Shown: positions 6,459 to 8,248 of the stretch, in pieces | Position numbering within the stretch: position 1 is the stretch's first letter | Layout: every line of letters starts with the position of its first letter | Source: Verrucomicrobiales bacterium | GTDB taxonomy: Bacteria > Verrucomicrobiota > Verrucomicrobiia > Limisphaerales > Palsa-1400 | NCBI GenBank assembly: GCA_028293405.1 | Contig: JAQGOW010000435.1 | Coordinates: 1-8,248 of the forward strand | Length of the DNA: 8,248 bases | Direction of reading: 5' to 3' | Notes under the pieces: generated by a model | Databases searched by the model: none | What the model was told of the DNA's origin: nothing | The model's input: only the letters and a program-made list of their open reading frames with translations | Program-made: the position numbers and the translations under genes

Positions 6459-7975
6459 TGTGCGCTCATCTCCCCTGCTCTCTGCGTTTGGCCAAGCGCT
6501 GCGGCCATTACTGCGTCAGCATCAGCGGACTTGCCGTCGAGAATTGCGGTGATTGTACCGCCAAGCATCACTCCGATACGGTCGCTCATGCCCATGATTT
6601 CAGGCAGATCCGATGAAATCATTATGACTGCCAAACCTTGCGCGGCGAGGTTGCGGATTAGTTTGTGGATTTCAGCTTTCGCACCGACATCCACACCCTG
6701 CGTAGGCTCATCGAGAATCAAAACTTTCGGGCCCGTCGCAAGCCAACGAGCGAGCGCAACCTTCTGCTGGTTGCCGCCAGACAACGTATTCACGTTCGAA
6801 TCCGGCGAGTAGGTTTTGATCGACAGGTCGTGAATGTATTTTTTAGCGAGTTCCTGCTCAGCACCAAAACGCAACCATGCGCCCGGGAAAATCCTGCGGT
6901 GAACGCTCATCGTCGCATTTGCAGCGACGGACATTTCCAAAATGACTCCGTGCCGTCGGCGATCTTCTGGTACATAACCGATTCCGTGATCGATCGCTTG
7001 TTGTGGCGAATGGATTTGAATCGTTTCGCCGTTCAACCGAATTGTGCCGCTATCGGTTGGGGTGATGCCGAACAGCATTCGTGCGAGTTCGGTTCGCCCT
7101 GCTCCGACCAAGCCAGCCAGTCCGAAGACTTCGCCAGCACGCACATCAAACGTGACGTCATGAACCTGAGACTTTGTGCAACCGACTTTTGAAAGTGACA
7201 GCACGACCTGACCGGGAGCGGTTTGCGCTGGCGGATAGATTGCGGCGACTTCGCGGCCGACCATCAGGCGGATCAACTTCGGTTTGTCGATTACACCGAT
7301 TGCATGTGTGGCCACACTTTCTCCGTCGCGCAATACGGTCACTCGATCAGCAACCGCAAAGATTTCTTCGAGGCGATGGGAAATGTAAATTATCCCAACG
7401 CCCTGTCGGCGCAGGTCACAAATGACACCGAAAAGCAGCTCGACTTCTTTTTGCGTCAACGAGGCCGTCGGCTCGTCCATGATCAGTATCCGTGCGCCTT
7501 TTCCGAGGGAGCGCGCGATTTCGACGAGTTGCTGTTGCGGCATCGACAGGTTGCGAACTTCCGTTTCTGGATCTATGTCGGCTCCGACGCGTTTGAGTAA
7601 ATCGCGAGCTTGAGCGCGGCGTTGAGCCCAATTGATGCGACGCAAACCTGATGTCGGTTCGAGACCGAGCGCGATATTTTCGGCGGCGGACAAATCCGGG
7701 AACAACGCGGGCTGTTGATAAATTGCGGCAATGCCGAGTTTGTGCGCGGACGCAGGCGTCAACTTCTCGACCAGTTGGCCGTTGATTTCGATCGTGCCGG
7801 AATTCGGCTGATGCGCGCCGGTGATGACTTTTATCAGTGTCGATTTTCCGGCGCCATTTTCGCCAAGCAGCGCGTGAACTTCGCCGGGGTTCAGTGTGAA
7901 CGAGACTCCTTTCAACGCGCGGACTGCGTCGAACGACTTTGTAATCGTGTTGAGTTGAAGGAGTGGCGCGCTCAC
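6455..7975 (-). CDS. Sugar ABC transporter ATP-binding protein with two NBDs (RhaT/RbsA-like)
   Basis: Cytoplasmic ATPase of 506 residues, the normal length for fused double-domain sugar ATPases (RbsA, MglA, rhizobial RhaT). First domain: Walker A GENGAGKST (38-46), signature NLSMPQQQLVEIARS (142-156), Walker B ILIMDEPTAS (163-172), H-loop His200. Second domain: degenerate Walker A GLVGAGRTE (288-296, Arg in place of the catalytic Lys), signature LSGGNQQKVALAR (398-410), Walker B LILDEPTQGVD (419-429), and Ser-Ser in place of the H-loop His (ISSDLPE). A weakened second site is usual in this family, so this is not damage. It starts with GTG at 7975, 6 nt after the isomerase stop, with no strong Shine-Dalgarno; an ATG two bases upstream runs straight into TGA. 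RhaT here means the rhizobial ABC ATPase, not the E. coli rhamnose symporter of the same name. Confidence 0.95.
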   Translation of the reverse strand: MSAPLLQLNTITKSFDAVRALKGVSFTLNPGEVHALLGENGAGKSTLIKVITGAHQPNSGTIEINGQLVEKLTPASAHKLGIAAIYQQPALFPDLSAAENIALGLEPTSGLRRINWAQRRAQARDLLKRVGADIDPETEVRNLSMPQQQLVEIARSLGKGARILIMDEPTASLTQKEVELLFGVICDLRRQGVGIIYISHRLEEIFAVADRVTVLRDGESVATHAIGVIDKPKLIRLMVGREVAAIYPPAQTAPGQVVLSLSKVGCTKSQVHDVTFDVRAGEVFGLAGLVGAGRTELARMLFGITPTDSGTIRLNGETIQIHSPQQAIDHGIGYVPEDRRRHGVILEMSVAANATMSVHRRIFPGAWLRFGAEQELAKKYIHDLSIKTYSPDSNVNTLSGGNQQKVALARWLATGPKVLILDEPTQGVDVGAKAEIHKLIRNLAAQGLAVIMISSDLPEIMGMSDRIGVMLGGTITAILDGKSADADAVMAAALGQTQRAGEMSAQ

Positions 7976-7981
7976 ATTTTT

Positions 7982-8248
7982 CTAAGCGCGTTTGCTCAAG
8001 ACGCTTTTTTCGTACGCCTTCACTTCGTTCAACCACGCGGCACCGGTCGGCACATTCGCTTTGGCACAGTAGTAATCGTAGACGGCACCAAACGGTAGGG
8101 TTTTGCATTGTTCCAACAACGCGAGGCGACTGGTGTGGTCACCGGCTGTTTCCAAGGCGCGGAGTTTGGCGGTCGGTTCGACGAGCGCGATCAACAACGC
8201 TTTGATCATGCAGCGTGTGCCGATGATCCACGCGGCGATGCGGTTGAT
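7982..8248 (-). CDS. rhaI: L-rhamnose isomerase, C-terminal part (cut by window edge)
   Basis: The last 88 residues of an enzyme that interconverts L-rhamnose and L-rhamnulose, the first step of phosphorylating rhamnose breakdown. The frame is open to the window edge, so an internal ATG at 8209 is not the start. The visible part, beginning [12 protein letters not shown], resembles the C-terminal end of the Pseudomonas stutzeri/rhizobial-type isomerase rather than E. coli RhaA: a [11 protein letters not shown] helix, [19 protein letters not shown], and a closing YEKSVLSKR. The TIM-barrel core and metal ligands lie outside the window and cannot be checked. The gene is followed after 6 nt by the transporter ATPase, so import and isomerisation are probably one transcript. 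This residue match is what points to rhamnose as the substrate of the transporter. Confidence 0.88.
   Translation of the reverse strand: MNRIAAWIIGTRCMIKALLIALVEPTAKLRALETAGDHTSRLALLEQCKTLPFGAVYDYYCAKANVPTGAAWLNEVKAYEKSVLSKRA

Noticed and set aside
7416..8108. A 230-codon - strand reading frame across the ATPase/isomerase junction
   Set aside because: It overlaps two well-supported genes in another frame, is very Arg/Ser-rich and shows no family motif.
1..8248. tRNA, rRNA, CRISPR, insertion sequence or integrase
   Set aside because: No cloverleaf, regular spacer array, transposase motif or terminal inverted repeat was seen on either strand.

Overview
The window suggests a Gram-negative, free-living, carbohydrate-using bacterium, most likely of the Verrucomicrobiota/PVC group. 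This rests on the type of L-rhamnose isomerase and rhamnose/autoinducer-type ABC transporter, on a large exported propeller-PHP protein, and on two kinds of short junk-like repeat at gene edges (a CACAGAT repeat and a TGGAGCT-type heptad). I recall such repeats from genomes of that group but cannot verify this here. The lineage is an inference: there is no rRNA or marker gene in the window.

Layout. Positions 16-2622 on the + strand encode an exported protein with a beta-propeller-like N-terminal half (about 50-residue repeats) and a PHP/DUF3604-like metallohydrolase C-terminal half. Everything else is on the - strand and is read from right to left: the 3' end of an L-rhamnose isomerase gene (7982-8248, cut by the window edge), a double-NBD sugar ABC ATPase (6455-7975), two RbsC-type permeases (5532-6458 and 4492-5535), a lipoprotein sugar-binding protein (3456-4484), then a Phd/YefM-type antitoxin (3081-3410) and a PIN-domain toxin (2623-3078). 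The toxin and the PHP gene converge with no base between their stop codons.

How the genes work together. The isomerase and the four transporter components form a tightly packed operon (6-nt gap, GTGA overlap, ATGA overlap, then a repeat-filled junction). It imports L-rhamnose, or a related 6-deoxy sugar, and converts it to L-rhamnulose. The binding protein comes last rather than first. The toxin-antitoxin pair sits 45 bases behind it without a visible terminator, but has its own candidate promoter: TTGAAA, 17 bases, TACATT, with an 18-bp imperfect palindrome filling the spacer. This is the arrangement expected for antitoxin autoregulation.

I see no clearly new system. The points most worth a second look are the toxin-antitoxin promoter/operator, the heptad repeat that is translated in two frames at the permease/binding-protein junction and misleads start calling, a terminator-like hairpin inside the toxin gene, and the propeller-PHP fusion. 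No RNA gene, CRISPR array, insertion sequence or origin was seen, and no gene-free stretch exceeds 50 bases.
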